Assembly: GCA_013215295.1 (NCBI GenBank)
Contig: JABSOZ010000004.1
Coordinates: 124,001 to 188,000, forward strand
DNA: 64,000 nt
DNA from: Colwellia sp.
GTDB lineage: Bacteria; Pseudomonadota; Gammaproteobacteria; Enterobacterales; Alteromonadaceae
Reading direction: 5' to 3'
This document shows, in pieces, positions 56,147-64,000 of this stretch. The notes below the pieces were generated by a model, which was not told the origin of the DNA, did no database searches, and saw only the letters and a program-made list of their open reading frames with translations. How positions within the stretch are numbered: the first letter of the stretch is position 1; the number at the start of each line of letters is the position of its first letter. The translations under genes and the position numbers were made by a program.

Positions 56147-57414
56147 GTAACATCACCCTTTGTGGTCAATTTTTCATTTAACCAATTTCCAATATCTGAA
56201 AATAGCCGACTCTTATATAGCTTTATATGCTTACAGTTTAAAGTTGAGCATTTTATATTAGCCGCATATTTTTCTCTAGTATTTAAATTCAAAATCTCTA
56301 CCAATTCCCGTGAGTTACAGGCCGTATAATGATTACAAGTCAACCTTTTAGCTTCTCGATTCAACCATGTATTCGTTAACAAGTAAATATGCATTTTATA
56401 TGCAGCCGCTAACCATAAAACACCTGAGCTTTGATGACTATAAACCCACTCATTGTAATTAAAAATAATGTGATTTGTTTGTAGTAACAATTGATGCATT
56501 TTTTTGTCTGTTAGAAATTCAGTTATAATGATAACTTGGCTATTTTTTCTTGATATTTCTTGTAATTGCCTATCCGTACTAGTTAATTTATCATCGTTAT
56601 TTGTAATCGTATATTGAATAGTAAACGTAATATTTTTACCGATTATACTTTTTGTTAAGTCTTTCAACATATCTGGGAGCGCTAAAAAACCTTTATTGAC
56701 TTTGGCATCACCTAAATAAAGTAATACTTTATGCTTATTATTAAACTCGTCGCTAGACTTAGAGCTTATTTCATTTAAATGACGAGATGAGATTAAGCCA
56801 CATGGGCACCAATCTATTTTATGTTCGAGTATATTTTCGTAATGTTTAGCTAGCTCATATTCAGTAGCAAAAAAACTTACACCCTTTTCCTTCCCAAGTA
56901 ACCTAAACCCTAGACTAAATTTAAAAAGCCTATCTTTATCAATATTATCTTTTTGAAAATCACATGGGTTATACATTAAGCAAACAAGATGCTGATGTCG
57001 CTGTTCATACTTATGATTAAATAGGCTAATTGCTAGAGAAAGTGCGTAAGCATGTTCCCAATTTAAGGTATGGTAATAAAAAGTAGTAGGGGTGGTTTCA
57101 TGCTTCTTGAAAGCTGAATAATACTCATTAGCTAAAGTTTGAATATAGGTATTGAAGGTCTCTACTTTTTCTTTGCTGTAAAAATTCTGGTAGAAGTCAG
57201 TTTTAAAATATTTCTGGATAACAATACTATTAGTTACTGATAATTGCTCGATTAACGCTGAAGAACAGTTCTCATTAGCATAAACCAGTAATTTGAATTT
57301 ATTTTCAGTAATAGCAACAGCTTTACTTAGTGATGCTATTATCCCTGGGTGATGTCCACCAAATTCCCTTAAGGCAGGGTCTAACAAAACTAGTGTTGGT
57401 ATGTTCAACTTCAT
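56134..57414 (-). CDS. Putative GT-B glycosyltransferase
   Basis: Probable GT-B glycosyltransferase of 426 aa, distant from named families. The opening TLVLLDPALREFGGHHPGI resembles acceptor-side loops of GT4-like enzymes. The second half shows KVLLYLGDAKVNKGFLALPD and HIIFNYNEWVYSHQSSGVLW, followed by YLLTNTWLNREA, consistent with a donor-binding Rossmann domain. No clear EX7E motif is present. The last 13 bp overlap the start of the FkbM-like gene. The coiled-coil gene precedes it by 7 bp, so these three form one transcription unit. Confidence 0.58.
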   Translation of the reverse strand: MKLNIPTLVLLDPALREFGGHHPGIIASLSKAVAITENKFKLLVYANENCSSALIEQLSVTNSIVIQKYFKTDFYQNFYSKEKVETFNTYIQTLANEYYSAFKKHETTPTTFYYHTLNWEHAYALSLAISLFNHKYEQRHQHLVCLMYNPCDFQKDNIDKDRLFKFSLGFRLLGKEKGVSFFATEYELAKHYENILEHKIDWCPCGLISSRHLNEISSKSSDEFNNKHKVLLYLGDAKVNKGFLALPDMLKDLTKSIIGKNITFTIQYTITNNDDKLTSTDRQLQEISRKNSQVIIITEFLTDKKMHQLLLQTNHIIFNYNEWVYSHQSSGVLWLAAAYKMHIYLLTNTWLNREAKRLTCNHYTACNSRELVEILNLNTREKYAANIKCSTLNCKHIKLYKSRLFSDIGNWLNEKLTTKGDVTWKI

Positions 57415-57421
57415 AGTAAGG

Positions 57422-59068
57422 TTATTTTAAAATCTTAGCTAATTGTAAACTAGCTTTCATTTGAACAATATTAACCACTGGCGTTTTCAGTGCTAATTCT
57501 TGACCTTTATTACTTTGTAACTTCATAAAGTAATATTCAAGCTCTTCTTGTAGTTGGTTTATTTGTAATAAAGCTAGTTCATTTTCTGAATTAAGTTCAG
57601 TTTTTTTAGTATTTAGATGGTCTTTCTCTTGGCTGATATTTGTATTTTCAGCTCTACTACGTTCAAGTTTTGCAGTTAGTCCGTTAACTTTAGTTTCAGT
57701 CTCTTGAGTTGCTTTAGTATGTTGCATCTGTAACTGTTTAAATTCTGAATTAAGCCCTGATATGTATGTATTTAATTGCTCCTTTTCTAGGCAAAGATGT
57801 TTATTTTCTCCTTTGCAATTCTCAAGTTTAACTATTAGATTGTTGGCTTTAATTTGTGCTGTTTCAATGAATTTTGTCTGCTCTGTTTGTATGTTTTCTG
57901 TTGAGGCAAGGTTAACTTCAAGCTCTTCTTGTAAATGTTTTATTTTCAGTACAGACAGTTCGCTTTTTGAATTCAGCTTTACCACTTCTGTATTTAACTG
58001 CTCTTTTTCAACAAATATGGATTCGAGTTCTGCTTGTAACTGATTTATTTGCAGTAAAGACGTTTCAAGTTCTGTTTCAAGTTTTCCTACATGTTTGTTG
58101 AACTGCTTTTTTTCCAAGCTATAAGTTTTATTTTCAGTATAAGCACTTTCAAGCTTTGTGTTTAACCCATTAACTTTAGTTTTAGATTCTTCCTCTATTC
58201 TAGATTGTGATTGCTCTCTTTCAACGAATAAAGATTCGAGTTCTTCTTGTAACTGATTTATTTGCAGTAAAGCCATTTCGCTTTCTGATTTCAGTTCAGC
58301 CCTTTCAACATTTAACTGGTTTATTTCCTCTTTAATACTATTGTTATCCGCATAAGCAGTTTCGAGTTTTGTGCCTAATCCATCAACCTTAGTCTCAGCT
58401 CTTTCTATCGCGCTAATTTGATTAGCTTGTAACTGTTCTTGTTCATTATTTAAATTTACGAGTGCAACTTCTAACTCTGCACACTTAGCGTTTGCTTTTT
58501 CACTTTCTTCGGAGTTTTTTATCTGTAAAAGAGCTATATCATCTATCTGATTTTGTTGTGCGCTGGAATATAGAAACAGTCGCTCTATTACCGTTTGATT
58601 CCCTTCCTTATTATATAAATCTGCTGCAGCTGCTATCTCTTCATAAGTGTCTTGTACGTCGTCGTCGATAAGTAATATACAAGATTGAATTTGTTTGGTT
58701 GCATCAAAACAACCCAACATATTTTCTGCTAATGTTATATTTAGATTATCTTTAATATAATGACCAAACTCACAAAGGTTTTGTAGAGCAAACTCTAATT
58801 CAATAAGTAAGCAGCGTTCTGGGTTAGATATTACATAATCTAACTGTGCTAACGTTTCTTTTTCCCAAACAGCTAATTTATTAGCAACATCAGATTCAGG
58901 AACATTAAAATAAGCAAGGTAACTTTCTGGGGAACAATAGAACATTAATTCTTTTATTTCACTTTCGTGTGCTTCACGTTCAACAAGCGTTACCCCTTGT
59001 GACTGAAACATACTTGCTAGCTCCGCATGTTTCATATCGCCAATCGTTGTTAAAACAAGATTTTTCAT
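57422..59068 (-). CDS. Long coiled-coil protein of unknown function
   Basis: 548-aa protein. Residues 1-175 form a globular, mostly helical head, opening MKNLVLTTIGDMKHAELASM. Residues about 176-525 are a long coiled coil of repeated blocks such as ELALLQINQLQEELE (three near-identical copies) and TKVNGL-x-[TA]-KLE (four similar copies), with Asn/Glu spacers. There is no signal peptide, membrane helix or known enzymatic motif. It lies in the same unit as the coiled-coil FkbM-like protein, so a cytoplasmic scaffold that gathers biosynthetic enzymes is plausible. That is inference. Confidence 0.65.
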   Translation of the reverse strand: MKNLVLTTIGDMKHAELASMFQSQGVTLVEREAHESEIKELMFYCSPESYLAYFNVPESDVANKLAVWEKETLAQLDYVISNPERCLLIELEFALQNLCEFGHYIKDNLNITLAENMLGCFDATKQIQSCILLIDDDVQDTYEEIAAAADLYNKEGNQTVIERLFLYSSAQQNQIDDIALLQIKNSEESEKANAKCAELEVALVNLNNEQEQLQANQISAIERAETKVDGLGTKLETAYADNNSIKEEINQLNVERAELKSESEMALLQINQLQEELESLFVEREQSQSRIEEESKTKVNGLNTKLESAYTENKTYSLEKKQFNKHVGKLETELETSLLQINQLQAELESIFVEKEQLNTEVVKLNSKSELSVLKIKHLQEELEVNLASTENIQTEQTKFIETAQIKANNLIVKLENCKGENKHLCLEKEQLNTYISGLNSEFKQLQMQHTKATQETETKVNGLTAKLERSRAENTNISQEKDHLNTKKTELNSENELALLQINQLQEELEYYFMKLQSNKGQELALKTPVVNIVQMKASLQLAKILK

Positions 59069-59117
59069 ATGTTCCCTTTCACTATTTTATTATGTTTCAT
59101 TACTTTATTCTTAGAAC

Positions 59118-59139
59118 GCTATCACTTAACGTTGATAGC
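59118..59139. terminator. Hairpin just after manB stop
   Basis: The 7-bp arms GCTATCA/TGATAGC enclose an 8-bp loop, 1 bp beyond the stop of the phosphomannomutase gene on the minus strand. The following tract is GTTCTAAGAATAAAG, with no clean U-run. It could end the rmlB-manC-manB unit or partly attenuate into the coiled-coil gene. Confidence 0.4.
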
Positions 59140-59140
59140 T

Positions 59141-60517
59141 TTACGCATTCAGTGTTATTAAGTTAACGACTTCTTTCAATTTATCATTAAGTAATTGTTT
59201 ATTCGATAAAGTTTCAATATTTAAACGTATTACAGGTTCAGTATTTGAACTTCTAATATTTAAACGCCACTCAGCAAAAATCATATCTATGCCATCTATG
59301 CGTTTAATTTCAAAAGCTTCGCCCCAACTATGGTTTTCTATAGTGTCGATAGTCTCTTTAGCATTATTTACTTTAAAGTTAATTTCACCAGAACTTGGAT
59401 ATTTAGCAATACGTTCTTTTACCATGCTTGATATGGTCTGTTTTTTAACACATAACAATTCGGCAACTAATAACCAAGGGATCATTCCACTGTCGCAGTA
59501 GGCAAAGTCTCTAAAGTAATGATGGGCACTCATTTCACCACCGTATACGGCGTCTTCTAAGCGCATACGTTCTTTAATAAAAGCGTGGCCTGTTTTAGAC
59601 ATTATAGGGGTGCCATTATTTGCTTTAATAATGTCTTCGGTATTCCAATATACGCGCGGGTCGTAAATAATGCGCTCGTTATTGTTTTTCTGTAAAAAAG
59701 CTTCCGCTAATAAACCAACAATATAATACCCTTCAATGAATTCGCCGTTTTCGTCAAACAAAAAACATCGGTCAAAATCACCGTCCCACGCAATACCCAT
59801 ATCGGCTTTATGTGCTTTTACCGCATCAGCGGTGTCTAGTCGATTTTCAATTAACAATGGATTAGGAATACCATTTGGAAAGGTAGCGTCAGGTTCGTGA
59901 TGCACTTTAATAAACTCAATAGGAATATTCAGTTTATTGAATCGTTCTTCTAATTCATCAATAACATGACCTGCCGCGCCGTTACCTGCATTAACGACTA
60001 ATTTAAGTGGCGTAATGTTTTTTGAATTGATATAAGTTAATAAGTGGTCTACATAAGGGTTAAGGTTAGATACTTGAGTGTACGACCCTTTTTTATCAAA
60101 CTCTATGTCAGGCCATTCATTTTTTTCAGCGAGGGCTTTAATGTCGTTTAAACCAGTATCACCTGAAATAGGTTTACTTTGTTCACGTACTAACTTCAAG
60201 CCGTTATAGTCAATAGGGTTATGTGAAGCGGTTACTTCTATGCCACCGTCCATGTTTAAGTTAGACGTTGCAAAGTATATTTCTTCTGTTCCTACCATGC
60301 CTATGTCAGTTACGTTACAACCACCGTCTTGCAATCCTTTTGCTACAGCTAACTTTAATGCTTCACTCGTTTCACGTACGTCGCCACCCACAACAACATT
60401 TTTAGCACTCGAATAAAGCGCAAAAGCACGGCCAATACGGTAAGCAATGTCTTCATTAAGCTCTTCGCCTAATTTACCTCTAATATCGTAAGCTTTAAAG
60501 CACGTTAACTTGGTCAT
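59141..60517 (-). CDS. manB: Phosphomannomutase/phosphoglucomutase
   Basis: Alpha-D-phosphohexomutase that interconverts mannose-6-P and mannose-1-P, feeding GDP-mannose synthesis. The 458-aa enzyme has all four domains: [20 protein letters not shown] at the start, the active-site Ser loop [18 protein letters not shown] (about residues 94-111), the metal loop [16 protein letters not shown] and the sugar-binding [10 protein letters not shown], ending with the phosphate-binding [14 protein letters not shown]. It overlaps the ManC stop by 1 bp. The dual PMM/PGM reading is possible, but context favours mannose. Confidence 0.95.
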   Translation of the reverse strand: MTKLTCFKAYDIRGKLGEELNEDIAYRIGRAFALYSSAKNVVVGGDVRETSEALKLAVAKGLQDGGCNVTDIGMVGTEEIYFATSNLNMDGGIEVTASHNPIDYNGLKLVREQSKPISGDTGLNDIKALAEKNEWPDIEFDKKGSYTQVSNLNPYVDHLLTYINSKNITPLKLVVNAGNGAAGHVIDELEERFNKLNIPIEFIKVHHEPDATFPNGIPNPLLIENRLDTADAVKAHKADMGIAWDGDFDRCFLFDENGEFIEGYYIVGLLAEAFLQKNNNERIIYDPRVYWNTEDIIKANNGTPIMSKTGHAFIKERMRLEDAVYGGEMSAHHYFRDFAYCDSGMIPWLLVAELLCVKKQTISSMVKERIAKYPSSGEINFKVNNAKETIDTIENHSWGEAFEIKRIDGIDMIFAEWRLNIRSSNTEPVIRLNIETLSNKQLLNDKLKEVVNLITLNA

Positions 60518-61929
60518 TATTTTACCCTGCCGTAGCGGTCTTCAAAACGGACAATATCGTCTTCGCCTAAGTACGAACCTGACTGAACTTCTATAAGTTC
60601 TAAATCAAGCATACCTACATTTTCTAATGCATGTACTGCTGTAATCGGTATATAAACCGATTTATTTTCAGTAACGAGTTGTTCATTACCGTCAATAGTT
60701 ACTTTTGCAGTGCCTGAAACAACAACCCAATGTTCTGCACGGTGATGGTGCATTTGAACTGAAAGCTTAGCGCCAGGTTTTACAGTGATACGCTTAACTT
60801 GAAAACGCTCCCCCTTATCAATTGAATCGTATTTACCCCACGGTCGATAAACTTCCCGATGAATATGAGCTTCGGTTCTACCTTCTGCTTTTAATTGATT
60901 AACGATCTGTTTAACGGATTGTGCTTTGTCTTTATGGGTAACAAGTACAGCATCTTTCGTGCTAACGACAACAAGATTTTCGACCCCTACTATCGCTATT
61001 AATTTGTCTTCGCTGAATGCAAAGGTGTTTTTTGAGTCTATTTCTATAACGTCACCGTATGAGGCATTACCATTTTCACATTGCTTTGACACTTCCCATA
61101 AGGCAGAAAAACCACCAATATCGTTCCATCCTGCATCCAGTGGTACAACGACAGCATCTTCTGTTTTTTCCATTACGGCATAATCAATAGAGTCATCTGG
61201 GCACTTCTTAAATTCTTCTATATCTAAACGCGTAAAATCTAAGTCTTGTTCTGTATTAGACAATGCAAGTTCGCACGCTTTATATATTTCTGGCTTATAT
61301 TTTTTAAGCTCGGCTAAATACTTACTCGCTTTAAATATAAACATACCACTGTTCCAGTAATAACTACCGGCAGCTAAATATTCTTCAGCTTTTGCTAGGG
61401 CAGGCTTTTCTACAAAGCTTTTAACCGTATAACCCTGACCATTTTCTAATGGCTCACCACGTTGAATGTAGCCATAACCCGTTTCAGGTTTATTTGCCAC
61501 TATACCAAAGGTAACTAGCTTACCTTGCTTAGCAAAAACAGCAGCTTGTTCAACACTGTTATGAAAGGCTTTTGTGTCTTCAATAACATGGTCGGCAGCT
61601 AATACCAGTAATAATGGGTCATCACCATTTTTTATCGCTTGAAATGCCGCTAATGCAATTGCGGGAGCGGTATTACGTCCTACGGGTTCTAATATAATGC
61701 CACTATTAGCGCTATTTAAAGCACGAAGCTGTTCTGCGGCAATAAAGCGGTGCTCTTCATTACAAATTAATAATGGTGGTGTATCAGTTAATCCATTTAA
61801 GCGCATTAATGTTTCTTGCAATAGGGTATTTTCCCCATGTAACTTTAAAAACTGCTTAGGATAACTTGAGCGAGATAGTGGCCATAAACGAGAGCCGCTG
61901 CCACCTGCCATAATAACGGGTAATATCAT
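60517..61929 (-). CDS. manC: Mannose-1-P guanylyltransferase/mannose-6-P isomerase
   Basis: Bifunctional enzyme giving GDP-mannose from mannose-1-P and GTP, and interconverting fructose-6-P and mannose-6-P. The N-terminal nucleotidyltransferase has [20 protein letters not shown] (about residues 8-27), the [14 protein letters not shown] site and [10 protein letters not shown]. The C-terminal type II isomerase cupin has [38 protein letters not shown] and [12 protein letters not shown]. The 470-aa length is normal. It starts 32 bp downstream of rmlB and is coupled to manB. Confidence 0.96.
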   Translation of the reverse strand: MILPVIMAGGSGSRLWPLSRSSYPKQFLKLHGENTLLQETLMRLNGLTDTPPLLICNEEHRFIAAEQLRALNSANSGIILEPVGRNTAPAIALAAFQAIKNGDDPLLLVLAADHVIEDTKAFHNSVEQAAVFAKQGKLVTFGIVANKPETGYGYIQRGEPLENGQGYTVKSFVEKPALAKAEEYLAAGSYYWNSGMFIFKASKYLAELKKYKPEIYKACELALSNTEQDLDFTRLDIEEFKKCPDDSIDYAVMEKTEDAVVVPLDAGWNDIGGFSALWEVSKQCENGNASYGDVIEIDSKNTFAFSEDKLIAIVGVENLVVVSTKDAVLVTHKDKAQSVKQIVNQLKAEGRTEAHIHREVYRPWGKYDSIDKGERFQVKRITVKPGAKLSVQMHHHRAEHWVVVSGTAKVTIDGNEQLVTENKSVYIPITAVHALENVGMLDLELIEVQSGSYLGEDDIVRFEDRYGRVK

Positions 61930-61961
61930 ATTAAAATCCTTCTACTTTAAATTTATTTTAT

Positions 61962-63071
61962 TTAACTAATTGAGTTTGTTTTTTTGTCTTTGAGTGGTTT
62001 CCACCAGCTTTCATTTTTCAAATACCACTCAACTGTTTTCTTAATACCTGTTTCAAATGATTCTTCTGGACTATAGCCCAATTCATTATTAGTTTTCGTG
62101 GCGTCAATAGCATAACGCCAATCATGCCCTGCTCGGTCTTCTACAAAAGTAATTAATGACTCTGCATTATTATTCATAGCGGAAAGGGCAAGAGGGAATT
62201 GTGTTTTAAGTTGTAATTTATTGTCCGAGGCATTGAATGCTTCGTTCATTAACTTACAGACGACTTTCACTATATCAATATTTGCCCACTCGTTATGACC
62301 ACCAATATTGTAATTCTCGCCAATACGACCTTTGTTAATAACTAGGTCAATTCCTAGTGCATGGTCTTCAACATACAACCAGTCACGAATTTGTTGTCCG
62401 TCGCCATAAACAGGTAATGCTTTGTCATGTAATATATTCGTAATAATGAGGGGAATAAGTTTTTCTGGAAAATGAAAAGGCCCATAATTATTAGAGCAAT
62501 TAGACGTAGTAACTTCTAATCCGTAGGTATGATGATAAGCGCGAACTAAATGGTCGCTTGCTGCTTTAGAGGCTGAATAAGGCGAATTAGGTGCATAAGC
62601 GGTTTCTTCTGTGAAGGCTGGGTCAGTTTTTGATAGCGCTCCGTATACTTCATCTGTTGAAACATGATGAAATCGATGTGGTAAAGGGGTTAAACCATTT
62701 GCTTTTGGTTCATCTATCCATATTTTTTTGGACGCTTTTAATAAGCTGTAAGTGCCCATTATATTGGTTTCAATAAAGGCATCGGGGCCTGTTATTGAAC
62801 GATCAACATGAGACTCTGCAGCAAAGTGTACAATTGTATCAATATTATGTTCGGTAAGTATTTCTTCAACTAAAGTAGTATTACAAATATCACCCTGTAT
62901 AAAAGTAAAGTTTGGGTTATTTTCTATTGCAGCCAAGTTAGCTTTATTACCTGCGTAAGTTAACGCGTCAAGCACTATTACGTTGTCTTCCGGGTAGGTG
63001 TTTAGCCAATATAATGCGAAATTTGAGCCAATAAATCCTGCTCCACCTGTTACTAATAATTTTTTTTGCAA
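61962..63071 (-). CDS. rfbB: dTDP-glucose 4,6-dehydratase
   Basis: RmlB-type SDR dehydratase that gives dTDP-4-keto-6-deoxyglucose, precursor of dTDP-rhamnose and of dTDP-4-amino-sugars. Conserved blocks are LLVTGGAGFIGSNFALYWL, HFAAESHVDRSITGP, FHHVSTDEVYGAL (catalytic Asp-Glu) and YSASKAASDHLVRAY (Tyr-x3-Lys). NNYGPFHFPEKLIPL and YVEDHALGID complete it. I chose TTG 63071, preceded by GGAAG, which places the start next to the dinucleotide fold; the frame is open to TTG 63104 (380 aa). No rmlA, rmlC or rmlD is in the window, which fits use by the VioA-like aminotransferase. Confidence 0.94.
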   Translation of the reverse strand: MQKKLLVTGGAGFIGSNFALYWLNTYPEDNVIVLDALTYAGNKANLAAIENNPNFTFIQGDICNTTLVEEILTEHNIDTIVHFAAESHVDRSITGPDAFIETNIMGTYSLLKASKKIWIDEPKANGLTPLPHRFHHVSTDEVYGALSKTDPAFTEETAYAPNSPYSASKAASDHLVRAYHHTYGLEVTTSNCSNNYGPFHFPEKLIPLIITNILHDKALPVYGDGQQIRDWLYVEDHALGIDLVINKGRIGENYNIGGHNEWANIDIVKVVCKLMNEAFNASDNKLQLKTQFPLALSAMNNNAESLITFVEDRAGHDWRYAIDATKTNNELGYSPEESFETGIKKTVEWYLKNESWWKPLKDKKTNSIS

Positions 63072-63255
63072 TTTATGTGATCTTCCTAAAATATAATCTG
63101 ACAATAGTACTTTGATTAGTTAATTATTTTCATCTGTCAGTACAAAAACTATATATTGTTTTATTAATACATAATAATAAAGATAATATCAACCTGTTAG
63201 TTTGGGCAGGTTTTCGTTAAACAACCTCATAATACATTCCCAATTAAGGTGGGAT

Positions 63256-63285
63256 ATTTTAACGACTTTTATTAAGGTTAACAAG
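63256..63285 (-). promoter_or_regulatory. Promoter-like element upstream of rmlB
   Basis: On the minus strand: -35 TTGTTA, 17-bp spacer, -10 TAAAAT. It lies about 185 bp before the rmlB start and matches 34835-34864 at 26 of 30 bp. See that feature for the shared spacer. It is likely the promoter of the rmlB-manC-manB unit. Confidence 0.55.
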
Positions 63286-63360
63286 AACAAAAGAACATGA
63301 GGAATACTGTAAATCATGGCTTTAGCTATAACATCTAAGCCCATAATCATTGTCAATATT

Positions 63361-63798
63361 CTATTTGTTAGTTTCCGTTAGTTTGTTTATAGCTTTTTTT
63401 GAAAATTCATTAAGTTGCATATAATGCGATTGCAGTAATATATCTTCTAGAATGGTTAAGTCTATATTCAAATAGTTGTGTACCAAGCCATTTCTCATTC
63501 CTATGATCTTACGCCAATTAGATAATTCTTGACGACTAATCTCGCTATTTTCACGAAGCTGGCTAAAGGTTTGATATGCGTCGGTTGCAGATTCCTTTTG
63601 TAAGGTTTTTAACCAGTGCTTTGCTAAACCTATACATAGTTCAGTGTAAATTTGTAATAAACGCTCTAAAGCACGATAATCTCGAGATCTAAAATTTTCA
63701 GCGATTAAATCATCCTTTAGCTCATCCAATTCTCTTTTATAATTTTCTTGATGCTTATCTGCTTCTTGCAAATAGAGGAGTAGACCTTTATTTTTCAT
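63361..63798 (-). CDS. HepT-like toxin (HEPN, RX4HXY motif)
   Basis: Small all-helical HEPN-domain protein of 145 aa with the ribonuclease motif RNGLVHNY (R-x4-H-x-Y, about residues 107-114). Its partner gene overlaps it by 11 bp and encodes a MntA-like nucleotidyltransferase. In the known MntA/HepT pair, HepT is an RNase toxin and MntA is an antitoxin that adds AMP to the Tyr of this motif. The first part resembles HI0074-type nucleotidyltransferase-binding proteins, so a non-toxic function is possible. It points into the 290-bp gap upstream of rmlB. Confidence 0.82.
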   Translation of the reverse strand: MKNKGLLLYLQEADKHQENYKRELDELKDDLIAENFRSRDYRALERLLQIYTELCIGLAKHWLKTLQKESATDAYQTFSQLRENSEISRQELSNWRKIIGMRNGLVHNYLNIDLTILEDILLQSHYMQLNEFSKKAINKLTETNK

Positions 63799-64000
63799 TG
63801 TGTTGCTGCTCTTTGATTTGAAATTCGAACTGACTATAAATACGATTCTGTTCTTTTATCACTCTGATTGTATCTAAAGCGTATATTATTTTTCCATACT
63901 CTATAACATTAAACGCTAAATATACGGGTATTTGATTGATATCAACTATGCTAATTTTGTCTGATGCCTGCATTAACTTTTGAGCCCAAATCAACGCTAG
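63788..64000 (-). CDS. MntA-like nucleotidyltransferase, 5' end beyond window
   Basis: Only the C-terminal part (about 70 codons) is visible; the frame is open to the right edge, so the true start lies outside. The segment KISIVDINQIPVYLAFNVIE then YGKIIYALD matches the end of MNT-type nucleotidyltransferase domains (VDLVDLN-x-AP, G-x-x-IY). The catalytic GSxxxG/DxD part must be upstream of the window. It overlaps the HepT-like gene, as expected for a MntA/HepT toxin-antitoxin pair. Confidence 0.75.
   Translation of the reverse strand, partial: LALIWAQKLMQASDKISIVDINQIPVYLAFNVIEYGKIIYALDTIRVIKEQNRIYSQFEFQIKEQQHNEK

Noticed and set aside
1-64000. CRISPR array, IS element or prophage
   Set aside because: No regularly spaced repeats, transposase frames, terminal inverted repeats or phage genes were seen. 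The repeats found are all inside coding sequence.

Overview
The window looks like chromosomal DNA of an AT-rich marine gammaproteobacterium, most likely Alteromonadales and probably Colwelliaceae (Colwellia or Thalassotalea-like). The basis is AT-rich coding sequence, gamma-type cysN/cysD/cysC and tRNA-Arg(CCG), and an XrtA/PEP-CTERM exopolysaccharide system. The genus is inference. Almost all of it is one large surface-polysaccharide region, read mostly on the minus strand.

Layout. (1) 1-12532: the XrtA/PEP-CTERM export block. On the minus strand: exosortase (cut by the left edge), DUF3473 polysaccharide deacetylase and the initiating sugar-phosphate transferase. Divergently on the plus strand: export lipoprotein, Wzz-like chain-length protein, tyrosine autokinase, outer-membrane beta-barrel and ExeA-like ATPase. 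Facing these are the regulators prsR and prsK. (2) 12571-16629: an RND efflux transporter and its adaptor. (3) 16835-16911: tRNA-Arg(CCG) with a stringent-type promoter. (4) 17113-23042: sulfate uptake and activation (cysD, cysN, SLC13 permease, cysC) plus a DHH phosphoesterase. (5) 23162-63071: about 40 kb of minus-strand polysaccharide assembly genes. These include a YjbH-like outer-membrane protein, about ten glycosyltransferase domains, five PAPS-type sulfotransferase domains, three candidate O/N-acyltransferases, sugar-nucleotide genes (manB, manC, gmd, fcl, GDP-mannose hydrolase, rmlB, a VioA-like aminotransferase), a FkbM-like methyltransferase fused to a coiled coil, and a second long coiled-coil protein. 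(6) 63361-64000: a HepT/MntA-type toxin-antitoxin pair cut by the right edge.

How the genes work together (inference). CysD/CysN make APS and CysC makes PAPS. Five sulfotransferase domains could use PAPS on the growing glycan, and the DHH protein could hydrolyse the pAp by-product. GDP-mannose, GDP-fucose and a dTDP-4-amino-sugar would be the main donors. The simplest reading is a locus for a sulfated, fucose- and amino-sugar-containing exopolysaccharide exported by the XrtA/PEP-CTERM Wzx/Wzy-type machinery. No Wzx flippase, Wzy polymerase or PEP-CTERM substrate is visible, so these must lie outside the window or be replaced.

Most notable: a 26/30-identical promoter-like element upstream of two parts of the cluster (34835-34864 and 63256-63285); a beta-sandwich module present three times in two adjacent genes, joined by a Glu-rich repeat linker; a GT-sulfotransferase fusion; and a FkbM-like protein with a near-perfect 64-residue tandem duplication. 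No CRISPR array, insertion sequence or prophage gene was seen.
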